Positions 21,208 to 33,612 are shown, counted from the first letter of the stretch. The stretch: 64,000 nucleotides of DNA from Callipepla californica brunnescens (GCA_023055505.1 JALIRH010000113.1:62001-126000); one strand, 5' to 3'. Program-made: numbers and translations. The notes: generated from the letters alone by a model not told the origin.

Positions 21208-23178
21208 GCCCAACACAAGTATAGAGGCTTGCTGTGTGGAGGGGTAAGGCTCACTGATCATCTCCTTCCTCTAAGAAATCCTGTTTAACTGTTTTCTTTG
21301 TCTTTTTATTGAGCTTTTCTATTTCTCAATCTTGTCAGCATGAAATCAGTAGCTAAGCTGCATCCTTAGCTATCTGGACATTTCTTCTCAGGGATTACTA
21401 CAAATTTTCCTAGAAAAGGATAACCCGTATTGTATTTATACATCTGAACTGACTTGCTAACTCTTCTGAGCTGAGCAACAAGTTGTGAACTTACTTTCCC
21501 CAAGGAAGACTCATCATGTAAGCAAACATTCAAAAACAAATCAAGGAGAATTCAGAAAAATCTTATCTTTACCTCAGTGTTAGCTAAAAATATGGTAAAA
21601 CAGTGACTTAACTCCAGGACTGAATATTCCTGCCCCAGCTAGGAGTTTGCTACTGGAAGAACTAAGAAGGAATCAGTGACTTAGAACAATTGAGCAGGAG
21701 TCCAGCTTCAAGTAATCCCTCCTGTCTCTCCAAAAAGAAGTGGAATAAGAAAAGAATGCAGTCTTTTTGAAAGTCCATGGTCAAAAAAAGATCAAAAAAA
21801 AAAAAAGGTGCATAAGCTGTAATAAAATAATTATGTTAGATCTTTTTCAGATAACTTGGAAAAGAAATTAATAAAATCATACTTTGGTATTAAAAGCCAA
21901 ACCAAACAAAACATCAATAAAACTACCACCACTGAAAACAACAACAGTAATGGATTTATCTGGTCTGAATTTGTCTTTGCAGTACTGGAGTTATGCTGTG
22001 GGCACTTACTGCTGTGTTACTACATAAAACAGAGTATCTGCAAAGCAAAACAACTACAAATAGGACAGAAAGTGGGTAAATTACACATGCAATTGTTTAC
22101 TCTACAGAGTAAAAAAATGAAGTGCCCCCCTCTCAACCCACCCCTCCCCCCCCCCCCCCCCGTTTAAATTCAGATCTGTATGACAGAGATAATTCTTTAA
22201 ACGATTTTTTTATCATGCACCAATTATTTTGTTGATAATAGAAACAAACGGAGGCTCCCGCCAAGCAAACAGCTCCACACAGGAACAAGCCTGAGCAGGA
22301 CAGAGACCTACATGCTGAAACCCTTTTGATTCCTTTATCTGCAACTGAAATTATACTATTGTAGGAATCACTCAGGTAACTAAGCGTGCTGTTTTCTATT
22401 ACGTACCCAAAGATTTAGCTATTAGGCCATATTAGACTCCAGAAAGGTTTACGTATTTAATTAGGTTATAGCCTTTAATGAGAAAATCATACTGAAAAAG
22501 ACTTGTAGGTCATATTTTTACATGCTTGTGCAAAAGTGCCTTAGATAGAGCACTTAATCCCTCTTGTTCTGTGCTAGTTATATTCAACAAAAATGAGAGG
22601 ACAAGCAAGGCTGTTAGAGAGCTTTCTCCACCCCATCTGATCAGAATGTGGTTTCATATTCATTTCCTGATTGGAACGAGGTCTCAAACAAAGTTTGCAC
22701 TCCAGTGTCAGTGAGGGAAGTAGTGCACAGTCCCTGGTGTGGTGACAGAGCGATCGGTCCTGTGGGCTTTGAACAGAGGTAGCAGTGGAAAACCAGAACC
22801 ACTGAAACAGAAGCACCCTCAGTGCATTATGGAAATGTCTGTCTTTCACTTATATATTGGGAAAAACAGAACCACTGCTTTGCTAAAAACAGAACATCTG
22901 CCTTTCCTCTTTACATACATAGAAAGCTTTACTACTCTGTCCCCATGGTGTAACACACAAATAATGGGATCTACACAGCACACCGGGACAGGATTTTTGT
23001 GTGTATAGCCAGCCCTTCTGCTGCTGCCCTTGAGGACAGAGCCTTTTTGTGTGTTGCTTAAAAGCATTTGAAAAAATGCACTTTATAGGGACTCCTAGGC
23101 ACCAAAGAATAAGATGTAGTCAGAAGCACAAACTGCTCCAAGGAAGAGGCGTGGAATGGTGTGATTTTATACCTATTA
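21208..23178. other. Intergenic, includes a C homopolymer
   Basis: No gene recognised. A pure run of about 16 C occurs near 22146-22161, preceded by more C-rich sequence, and A-rich runs near 21795. Confidence 0.55.
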
Positions 23179-23179
23179 A

Positions 23180-23418
23180 TAATAGATTTATAGAATCATA
23201 AGATCATTAGGGTTGGAAAAGACCACTAAGATCATCCCATCCAACTGTCCACCTACCACCAATATTGTCCACTAAGCCATCTCCTTCAGTGCAACATTTC
23301 CACATTTCTTGAACACCTTCAAGGGCAGTGATGCCTCCACCTCCCTGGGCAGCCTGTGTTAGTGCCCAACCTCTCTTTCTTGAGAAGTTTTACCTAATAC
23401 CCAACCTGAGAAGTGAAC
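23180..23418 (-). mobile_element. CR1 LINE 3' end
   Basis: Reversed CR1: 'tagaatcataagatcattag' + 'ggttggaaaagaccactaag', 'ctccctgggcagcctgtgtt' and 'agttttacctaatacccaac'. Confidence 0.92.
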
Positions 23419-24017
23419 AGAAGGAGTGGTTTTGACTGCACATGGCACATCTGGTTCCAAGAAGAGGATTACAAATGATTAGGGCAGCACTAGGGGGAAA
23501 GAGGAGCCAGAATTATAAATATGGGAAGAGATTTAGGGCTTTTTCTAACCCATGGCTTCAGACCTGTCATCAACCTGCACACCATGTGCCTCTTACTTAA
23601 GTTACAGCGTGACTCCACTTTGCAGGGAATGTGTATCCCATTTCCAGTTTGGGTCCCCTCCCTCCTTTTGGCAAGTTAAGCACTTGGGAAAAAATGAATG
23701 AGAACTAAAAGTGACAATAATGTGTTATTGTTTGTGTTATGCTAGTTACCAAGGGCCTCAGAAAGCACTGGGGAGCTCCTGTGTTTGATCCTGTAGGAAC
23801 ACACAGGAAGGTGCTCCCTATTTGACGTCCATCCTCCCCTCTTCAGTCCTCTCAGCAGAAAGAAGATGACTTTTGCAGACCTCCCCCAGCTCAAGCATGA
23901 AGTGTGAGGCTTGCACAACTGCCCAGCTCCTCAATCCTTCCTGCAGCCTGGCCGCTGCCTCAGGCCTTTACAAAGCAGTGCCTCAATCCTTCACTCAGCC
24001 CACACACAGCCCACTCC

Positions 24018-24316
24018 ACACCCCTGGATGTTTTCAAGGGAAGGGTAGATGTGGCACTGTGGAACATGATCTAGAGCGATGAATCACAGACTTGGGTTGA
24101 TGGTTGGACTGGACTAGGTGATTGTAGGATTGTGTTGGAAAGGACCTGAAGGGTCGTCAAGTTCCAACCACAGGCAGTGTTGCTAACCACTAGACAAAGT
24201 AATCGATCGGATTGCCCAGGGCACCCATCCAACCTGGCCTTAAACACCTCTAGGGATGGTGCAGTTTTACCTATCTTACTGTCTTTCCAACTTTAAGTTT
24301 TCCGTGATTCTATGAA
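24018..24316 (+). mobile_element. CR1 LINE 3' end split by another CR1
   Basis: The sense segment 24018-24122 ('cctggatgttttcaagggaa', 'ttggactggactaggtgatt') is interrupted and resumes at about 24267 with 'ctttccaactttaagttttc' + 'cgtgattctatgaaag'. The interrupting piece is an antisense CR1 fragment. Confidence 0.75.
24127..24266 (-). mobile_element. CR1 LINE fragment inserted in an older CR1
   Basis: Antisense CR1: 'gttggaaaggacctgaaggg', 'tgcccagggcacccatccaa', 'cctggccttaaacacctcta' and 'gggatggtgcag'. Sense CR1 sequence flanks it on both sides. Confidence 0.78.
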
Positions 24317-24319
24317 AGC

Positions 24320-25455
24320 ACCCCGTAATGGAGGGGGCCAAGTGACATTGGTGAGTTTGTGGGGCTGATCTGCAGACAAGGCTGAGACCCATACTCAAAC
24401 CGAAGCTCCTTGTGCTATGGCTTCTCTTTTTATTGTGTGACTTACAATGTTCTTCATACGTGCACATCAGCTCACACAGCACAGTACAGCACTATCCGTT
24501 AATCAGGGAAGGGAACACTCCAGCAGCCTGATTTTAGTTCCCTTGAATGCTCCTTTCAAGCTGCATTATTTAAATTGAAGCTGTGTTTGCATTTCTCTGT
24601 TTTCAATATATTTCTTGAGGATATGGAATACTAACATTAAGAGCTGCAATGACAACAACAGTAATAACATGAAAGCAATGTTTCCAATAGGAGGCTTCTA
24701 CAATATGTAATCCATCAGTGTCTACATCACAAAGTCCAACAGAAAGAGAAATTTAAAGGGCTTTCAGTAGGCCTTGAATCATACAACTGGGTTATACAAT
24801 CAGCTTCAGCTTCTGAACTTAAACAAAAGAAAAACACTTTGTACTGCTTTCATAGTAATTTCCTCTCAGTACAGAAATTTCCAGGGTAGTTGCAGTTATT
24901 GTGGGCTCCCTCTGGTGAGAGAGAGGTATGTGGAGAAGATAGTTTATTCATTGCTTGCACCCTGGAGATGCTCTTCTATTTCATACAGAAAGATAAGAAA
25001 GCTAAATCATGTTTTAAACTTGTTGAATCACTGTGGAATGGGATTGAACGGTAGTTCTGAAGAAACTCAGGCTGTGAGCTGTGAGCAGGCCTCTGGCAGT
25101 TCCCAATGGCTTGTTCCCTGATGACAGTATCTTCCACGGCCTGCATTTGGTTTTAATTAAGTGGCATTGAGTGTTTTTTTGACCTACAGCCATGACCCTT
25201 TGCTCTGCTCCGTATGCTCATGGGGGCTGAAAAGACTGTTGTAAATTGTGACTCGAAACTGTGGAGTCAGAAGGCTGAGCTGGTCCCGATACCACTGCCA
25301 GCATCACTGCTGGGAAAGACAGACAAAAAATTTAGGTTAAAATATGGTGAAAGGAGGCAAAGAGTAAGAACATATTTCCTATTTCCTTGAATTCACATTA
25401 TCTTTGAGTTTACTGATGCATTAAAACTAGATTAATTTCTTTCTTTTCCTTTGTT

Positions 25456-25489
<34 letters not shown>

Positions 25490-28400
25490 TTTTTAAGTGG
25501 GAAAACTGTTAAAAAGTCTTACTCAGACTAATTTTCTCTATTTTCCAGACTCGAATGTATAAGCTTATCATGCCAGAGCTTTATTATGGTTCTCTTGACC
25601 CTATGGCAGCATATCCTCATAGCCTTTATTTTGGTGAGGTGTTTTCCCCATTCACTCTATTTGTCTTTCTTTGCATCTGTTCCAATTCCAGTAACCCTCC
25701 CATGAACCAAAATAACCAAAGATTTTTTTTTGAGTATACCAATATTTTACCAGGATTTTGTGGCATTACATTTCCTGGGATACTGAACGTGTTATTTGGA
25801 TTGCTGTAGATCATTAAGATCCTAATTCATAATGGTTCTTGTCTCAAAAAGCTGTCAATAAGCAATCAGCCAGGATTAAGAAATTTGAGCTGCTTTGAAG
25901 CCTTGACTTGTGTGTCACTTGGTATGTACTCACTGCATATCACCAATTTATTATAAATCATTATTTATCTTCTAACAGCTTTTGTTAAACAACAAGATGC
26001 CAGATTTCTTCTTTTTATGCACCTTTTTCTGCACTTCGTAATCTTTTATCGTTGCATTTCATTTCATTTTTCACCTGCTATCTTTCAATCTTAATGAACA
26101 AATTAAAGTGAACCAGATAGAATTTACTGTCTTCTCAAAACCAGAAAAGACTAGGATCATTAACAAAAATTAAATAGAATCAGATTAATGAGTAACTCAA
26201 GAGTAATTACCATCAGCCGGTGAGTTTCTCCAGGTCCCATTTAATTACTCCTTCTCTACCTTAATATTATTATTATAATATAAGAAAAAGATTCATTTAT
26301 AAATTGTTATGTCTTCAGTCAAATTACATGACCAAACCAAAACTGTTTACAAAATTCCAAGAAGATTTGTTTTGAAGTACTTCCTCTGTAAAATCAGATA
26401 TTAATGAAAAAAAAAATGTATTCTTGCATAACCTACCTTTGTTAAAACTATCTGACATTTTATTCAACATCTGTTTCCTTCCTTCTAGTTCTGACTCAAA
26501 ATCCCTGGATGCTACTTGGATCTTCAGCTTGTTTACAGCTGACTCAATTAATAATTGTCATAAAAAGCTACCTGTACCTATCACTGTGGATATTGCTTCT
26601 TTAATATCCTTACCATTTACACCAATCAAGTAAAAATAACATTGTTTCTTATCCAGTCTGGAGATATGTGATGAAATCTGCTGTTTATCAAATCCAGCAG
26701 TAATTAGCGCTTATCATTACTGGCAATATTTGTTCTGCAGTCTATCCATTAATTTCTGCTGTAATGACACCAGTTTCTGGTGATATTTATATCTCTAATA
26801 ATATCACAGATATTTGGATATGGTATTTCTCACTGCCTTTTCTAATCAGTATTATGGTTTTCCTCCCTATGCATGAACCTCTTTCACATGACATCAAAAA
26901 TGGTCAAAATTCTGCCCTTTATGCTGGGAGTCAGATATCTTACACAGAAGAATTTCACTCTTCCAGATATTGACTCCTCTGTCCAGAAATAGGCTCAAAT
27001 GAGCCACAGCAGACTGCCAGTGACAAGGTTTGCATACAGCCCCCACAAAAAGGAAATCCTTAACTCTTAGCAGACTGCCTCAGAAATTGGAAGTGGCACA
27101 GGAAACGCTGGATTTGCTCTTTTGAAGGGTTGAAATGAAAAGTTGCGTGATATCTAGAAAATTGATTTCTTCAGGTCCAGTAAGAATCATTTGAAATAGA
27201 AACCTCTCGATTAAGCACCTCAGATCTCCAGTTAAGCTGAATTTCATCAATTTATTCCTCTTCACCAGTCACAAACATCACAAAAGTACCATTGAGATTG
27301 GGGATAAAAACACTGTATTCTGTTGTAGTTTCTGTCACCATAACAGATTCCACATAGTGCAGAGGCACCGACCAAAAGGCTCTTGATTCTCTCTAGCAGA
27401 TTTTTGTTTCTTTTCTTTTATTCTGCTGTGGGTTTCAGCATGTTGTCGCAAGGTTTTTGGGAAGCTGGGTGAGAACGGAATATGGTCACTGCAGATCTTA
27501 ACTTTGTGAATTCTTGCTAACTCAAGTAGATCTCTCCTGAGCACATGTAAACAGTTTTTCCAAAGTCTCACGACTTGGCAAATTTAAGTTGATTTTCAGA
27601 AATATGGCGAAAGTTACTTAAAAATATTAATGTGAGCCAAACATTATATTATTCCCAAACTGCATTCTGAGAGGCAGATGAACAGATTTTGCTGAAATAA
27701 CTTTTCTCAGTTGAGGCTGAATTTAGAATAGTAATAATAATAGTAAAATGTTGCAAAGACTTAAACTTTGGCACAGTGGAAAATATTAGTCAGCTTAAGT
27801 TATAGCTATTAATACACATTCTGCCAACACTGTATTCATTCCAAAATGGGAGAACTCTTTTCAGTTGAGTAAAAAGCTGTGAAAGAACTGGTAGCCACAT
27901 TCTTGGGTTTTATTTAGTGCCAAGAAAAAGACTCTAAAGTGCAAACTGTGCACTGCATATGATTCTGATGAAAAGAAAAAGAAAGTAAGTAGGCAGATAA
28001 ATTAAAGCACAAAAGCATAGATAAAATGAGTCTTTCAGAGGATATGGACACCAATTTCAATATATCCCATTCAAATACATATATACATAAATATCCAATT
28101 ACATTGTGAAAATATAGGGAAAGAACAGCCATAACGTTTGGTGTACCAACCATTCCAATGCCACACAAAAACCAATGGGCTATAGCAGGCGCTCTGACTG
28201 AAGCATCCACACTGCACTGGGATCGCAGCCCCTCATCCTGCAATGCCACTGCAAAGAGCCTGGTATCAGGACCTCCAGGACACCTGCCTCCAGATTTTAT
28301 AATGGTTTGTAATGTAGTGGCTGCTCTCAATTTTAAGGATGTGTAAGTAGATAAATAATGTGTTTGTGCTGAGTAAGAATACTTGACTCCACTCCTTCTC

Positions 28401-31400
28401 AGTACAGGTGAGAATGAGGTTCTTCCTTGCTCTCGCCTTTGGATTTTAGAGTATTAGTGCATGACCTTTTGGGGAATGGATGAAAAAGTTATCGAAGACC
28501 TGTTAAAATATGTGTTTTTTGTTTTTTTTTTTTACACAGCTAGACACTGCTGAAATAATAACTATATAATGCTTTTAGTTTCAGATTTCCTGTCAGTGGC
28601 TTTTTATTATTTTAAGACTTAATTGGCTTTTTAATTTGTACTTATTTTAAAATGTTGCAGTGTAATTAAGGAGGGAAAACAAGCCAAAATATTAATATTG
28701 TATTGTGCAATAAATGTGCAAAAGTGACTTGTGATATAAATCATGAAGATGAGGTAATTTATGATTGTTTTTCTAGAAAAAATAAGTAGTCTCAGAAAAG
28801 TCTCTATGATGGAAGGTTAGAAAGAGTTTTCTGACATTCAGAAAGATGTTGCTGCTGGTGCTTATGAGAAGAGAGAGGAAACCAAAACTTGATAAACCTG
28901 CCAATTAATAAATGCTCTGGTCGCACATGATGTACTGTGTGAGCCATGCTGCTCCGCTTACACTGACAGAGTGGCAGTGCCCAAGGCAGGCAGTTTGGTT
29001 GTGCTCTGTTTTCTGATTTTTACATCCATTACAGCTGTTAGTCACAGTAGTATGCATGTTCTGCTATTTACCTAAAAAACCTTGCCTCTATTTTTCTACT
29101 CATGTTGGAATTAAGGCTTTGAGGGAGATTTGTGCATTCCAGTCTCTGGAAATACCTTTGCCTATGTGGCCTCAGTCATTTATAACATCATGGTCAATAG
29201 GGAGCAGGTTAATTTATTGTTAGTGATACCTCCATCATTTAGAGAAGAGCCTCAGGCTCTTTGGCATATCTTCCCTCTCCCAGAGTGTCCAGTTACATCT
29301 ATTCAGTATTTACTTCTGGAAAAATATTATAGAGATAACAAGGTGGTTTTTGTGTGACTTTGTACCATATTTCTTTCTAATCTCCTGACAATGAAATACA
29401 TCATCTGAGTTTTCCACTTCATCAGAAACATTTTTTTCTAACAGGGTGTTCTCCTCCTCCATAACACCGAGATGATCAGAGTCCTGGCAGGGCAGTGGTC
29501 TGTACAAGTGCCGGCAGAGGAGCTCCCACCTGGCAGGAGTCTCAGTCTTCTGGTCTCATGAACGATGGTGGTGCCAGCACACGTGTCTTCTGGGAGATAG
29601 GAATGTGGATCTCATGCAGCAGCAGGACTTCTTTCCCCTTTACAACAGCCGAGCAGAGCAGCAGCAGTGCCATTGATTCGTGCTGTTGCTGACCTGCTGA
29701 ACGCCAAGACAGATAAACTGTGGGATGTTCTTAGCAGCTCCTCCATGGGGTAGTAAGATAAACATGAGAAACAGAAGGAGATATTAAAGAGTAGATTATA
29801 ATCCATTTTCAGGAAACAGCGTTTTCTCCAGCAAGAGAGGCTGAACTTTATCAAAGGGGAAACTTCTCCAGGAGGACTTGCCAAAGTAAATATCTTTGAT
29901 GCAAATGGTTTAAGCAAAGACATTCACCTTAATCTACTGTGTGTTGACCTGCTCTTCTGATACAGAGAATAATTATGGATGTTTTCAGAATTGCTGTGGT
30001 CTGCAAATCCTCCAAATCCGAGTTTTTAATGTTCCCATTTCACCACTCTGCTCTTGGTCACCCACATTTCTTTTAATTTTAGCGTTGCCTAATGCCTTTA
30101 GATGTTGTTACATGGAAGGACTTCACTGCCTTTTGAAGGGTAGATTTAAAAAAAAAGCAAGTTTTTTTTTTTTTTTTTTAAGTTTCTTTTTTTTTACCTT
30201 TACATTTTATAATTGTGCCTGTGCTAAAAGGAGTAACATCTAGTAAAGTGAACAGATAACTTACCCAAAGTGCAGAACACAATGGAGTGGAAAATATGAG
30301 TGTTTAGCTGTTGAAATCAGTATTTTCATGCAGATTGATGTTTGTACCAGTTTGCCATCCCGGACCTTTTCAGTTTAGTTTATTTGTGTTACAGTAGTAG
30401 TGACAATGTAGTTAAATATAGCCTCTGAAAACAGGATCTCTGCTTGTTTCATTTGTATTCTACCGTTCTTTCATTAAACATTTCTTCATCTTTGCAGAGC
30501 CAAATTCTTACAATAATAAATCAGAGACACCTAAGGTTCTTGCCAAGTCAAATATCTACAGTTTCTGGCAATTATGTAATTTCCAGATTTGCTACAATGA
30601 CTCTTGCCGATAAGTCAATTGTCATAAAAAGAAATGTTCCAGACCAATCTTTATTAGGGTGTCCTTCACTGATCTGTGTAAAATAATCCCCCTCCAGCCC
30701 CACTTTCTTTTAGAAAAGAGAAACATAATTACAGCTTTTTCCCTTGCTATGAATGACTCTTCATCATAACAATTTATATCTGGAAAATGTCACAAGAAAA
30801 TGTGAAAAAGGTAAGTTTAAACCAAAGAAATCAGGCACTGCTGTTATTAATAGAACAGCTCAAAAATGTTTCCCATGATGTGTTATAATGGCTCTGTCTT
30901 ATAATAAAATTTAACAGTGATGTATTTCCCTTGTTCTCAAGTTGATTTTGTATTAGAAGTCCAGACAAAAGTAATTTGTAGCAAAGGTCCCTGATCCAAT
31001 GTCTGTATATGGAAAAGACTCAAAGGACTTTGTGCCCATTTAAAAGCCCTTTAAAATGATTAATGGCTAAATGCATTACAAATTATCAAGTATTTCACAG
31101 TGACAAAACAGAACTTATTCTGAGTTTGGGCCAAATTTCCCTTCCTTTGTACTTAGGGTAAAATATCACACTAACAGTAATTGTGAGCACCCATTCAGAG
31201 TGGTGATGAAGGAAGGGCAGATAAGAAAAAAAGTTCAACTTTTTTTTACCTGTTTTTGCTCTTTAATACAGGTATTTTATATTTAAAAGAGTGATTGCCA
31301 TTCTCATTGTCACCTATCTTGCAACGCATTCTCTGAACTCTTCATGATTTTGAAGGCAAACAAGGAAGAGCAAAATGAAATCCCAGGACTTAACTGCAGG

Positions 31401-32222
31401 TTCCCAATTTCTGATCAGTCCTGGAACTGATTTTGGCACCAGCTCTGAACAAGAAGCCTGTCCTTTTCTGCACTTAAAAGGTAATGATTTATTTTCCAGC
31501 TCTCACTGTAGTTTCTTCTTGAGTTAAGAGGCAAAGCCAGGATATACAGAAGTGGCCTGTTGGGGCCAGTAGAGTTGGCCAATCTCATTGACCAATGTTT
31601 GTTTGAAATAGAGACTTAAAATATTGTTGTTTTTGCATCAGTGGAAACGTTCACTACTAATACAAAGAAAAAAGAAACACACAAAAATCAACAAAACAAA
31701 AAAAACAACTGACCAACCAACCAAGCCAACCATCAAACAAACAAGCTAAAAAATGCAGAAAACCAAAAATCCATGTGTTTCAGTACGAGTCAGAGAAAGA
31801 AAATACTTCATATATTTGCATCCCTTATAACTACCATGATTTTTCCTGGTGACAATTTGGACTCTTTGGTGCTGTTGATGGCCACCTCAGCCAAGCAGAG
31901 ATATTGGCAGATGCCTCAGGCCCAAACACAGCAGTTCGTTCATTCATGCTATGATGCTGGCATCCCTTGGAGGCATCAGTCACTTCACCTCCAACAAGCT
32001 GCCTCTTCTATCAGCAGCTAGCACTCAGGAAGTTGGCAGTGTGCCTTTGAGGGATCTGCTGGCTGCCACCTCTGCTTGACCTGCCACTTAGGAACACCTC
32101 ACACCCGATCCAAAACCTGTTGACAGCTAAGAATATACGAAATTATAATAATTATTACATGTATTTAATGACTGTATGTTTACACAGTTTTATTAGGTCA
32201 TATGCAGGGAGCTTCAGAGAGC
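24320..32222. other. Gene-free AT-rich interval, possible regulatory blocks
   Basis: About 7.9 kb without a recognisable gene and unusually poor in CR1. It has a CT/T-rich tract (25456-25497) and poly-T runs near 28520 and 30160. AT-rich segments with homeodomain-type words (TAATTA, TAATTG, TTAATTAAG) at about 26180-26300, 28540-28790 and 30830-31110 look more constrained than random AT sequence, but conservation cannot be measured here. Confidence 0.5.
25456..25497. repeat. CT/T-rich simple repeat
   Basis: A run of CT dinucleotides, then CTTT units, then a poly-T stretch, all seen directly. Confidence 0.9.
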
Positions 32223-32300
32223 TGCTAGTTCATGGGCGTCTAACCTTGAGGCTTGCCTGGGCTACACTGAGTGAAGAGGAATTGTCTAGGGCCACATCTA

Positions 32301-32852
32301 TGAAGGCCAGTACGAAAGTAATGCCTCCTAATTATTTCCATGGAAACTGCAGCAGATACAAACAGCACAATAACACTGTTTAATAGAGCAAATTCTCAAC
32401 TATAAAACACTTTTTCAACATATCTACAACCATCAGCTGTGCATTTTCACCAACTATGAACAAGAGCCTGCATGCTGTGTTCATAACAATCTGTACCAGC
32501 AGAGGTGACCCACTCTCACTGTCATCACTGCTGAAATGCACCACCCACCACCTCACTGTGCTCACATCCACTATTTGATCTCCATAAATGTTCAACAAAC
32601 ATCAATGAATGTCAATGAGTGCAATTTTTCTTGCATGGAATAATTCAATTCCATGCATTCGCTTCGTTAGCACTTCCATCTTAGACATCACTTAGTCAGA
32701 CAGTCCCTCTGCTGCCATCTGTCACACAGCAACAAAACATACTGAGATGTTGGTGGGAAGGTTCAGCTTCTACTACCATACCACCAACATTTGCCTCTGA
32801 CATCAAGGATTGATATAATAAGATGGAGGCATTACTTTTGGAGTGATCCTCA
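32301..32852 (-). mobile_element. Internally deleted mariner element (Galluhop/Mariner1-like)
   Basis: A 552 bp element flanked by TA at 32299-32300 and 32853-32854. Its 28 bp terminal inverted repeats share AAAGTAATGCCTCC at both ends (32301-32328 and 32825-32852). The minus strand retains part of the transposase DNA-binding region, NIYGDQIVDVSTVRWWVVHF, and then, through a deletion, passes directly into the sequence of the other end. The transposase catalytic core is absent. The family name is from memory of the chicken mariner family. Confidence 0.88.
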
Positions 32853-32991
32853 TAAAATATATAATATAGTTAATGTATATAATTGACAAAACTTATTTTA
32901 ATTTTTTTTAATTAAAACATAAAAAAAGAGAGCAACAAAACCATACAGCTAGGGAAATATTTAACCTTGTTTCTGTGAAATTATCACATCA

Positions 32992-33123
32992 GACTGGTTC
33001 TATAGCAATGGGTGCAATTTTCAGTGATGTCTCAAGGTGTTTGTCAGAGATTTTTGATGAAATATTACTCTTGCTGTGCTTCATCATTGAAAATAGCTGT
33101 TCACAAATGTTTGTACTGCCAAA
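32992..33123 (-). pseudogene. hAT transposase C-terminal domain relic
   Basis: 44 codons bounded by in-frame stop codons on both sides. The motif FGSTNICEQLFSMMK matches the hAT C-terminal consensus (FGST-CEQLFS-MK). It belongs to the decayed hAT element and is not translated as a gene. Confidence 0.82.
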
Positions 33124-33382
33124 TCAGGATGACATGAGTAAAGCTCATGGTGAAGTGAAGGATATTTCTCTCTGGTAAGAGAAGTCTTATAAAAGCCTGG
33201 TTAAGAGACATGATCAAATCTTGGATTGCATCTCAAAGCATTCAATTTGAAAATTTGCAGGTAATGTATTTGTGTCAACTGAAAATAGAGTTGAAAATAA
33301 ACAGAAAAGCTGATGATTTTTTTTGGCAGTTTTGAAACCTATTCTCAAATTTCTTTATCAAAACAGAAGGTACGGCTGCATA

Positions 33383-33612
33383 TTCCCTTCCCTTCCCTTC
33401 CCTTCCCTTCCCTTCCCTTCCCTTCCCTTCCCTTCCCTTCCCTTCCCTTCCCTTCCCTTCCCTTCCCTTCCCTTCCCTTCCCTTCCCTTCCCTTCCCTTC
33501 CCTTCCCTTCCCTTCCCTTCCCTTCCCTTCCCTTCCCTTCCCTTCCCTTCCCTTCCCTTCCCTTCCCTTCCCTTCCCTTCCCTTCCCTTCCCTTCCCTTC
33601 CCTTCCCTTCTT
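33383..33612. repeat. Pentanucleotide microsatellite (TTCCC)n, about 45 units
   Basis: About 227 bp of TTCCC with no visible interruption; reading frame 33313-33645 passes through it as 15 identical five-residue units, which supports its regularity. The plus strand is pure pyrimidine and the minus strand pure purine (GGGAA)n. It lies directly beside the hAT relic. Confidence 0.97.

Larger units (their letters stand above)
32231..33380 (-). mobile_element. Decayed hAT (Charlie-like) DNA transposon, 3' part
   Basis: The left end CATGGGCGTCTAACCTTGAG is a typical hAT-type terminus. The minus strand at 32992-33123 encodes FGSTNICEQLFSMMKHSKS followed by KISDKHLETSLKIA, the hallmark C-terminal dimerisation region of hAT transposases. 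A further piece at 33217-33270 reads NTLPANFQIECFEMQSKI, which fits the region normally found upstream of it. Between the two, frames are broken (YPSLHHEL appears in a shifted frame). The N-terminal half is missing on the right, where the sequence runs into the pentanucleotide array. A mariner copy is inserted at 32301-32852. This is a fossil with no active product. Confidence 0.8.

Noticed and set aside
27914..28330. 138-codon minus-strand frame in the gene desert
   Set aside because: No ATG at its nominal start, no recognisable domain, hydrophobic composition expected from AT-rich DNA.
33384..33610. Possible CRISPR-like or satellite array
   Set aside because: A uniform 5 bp microsatellite without spacers.
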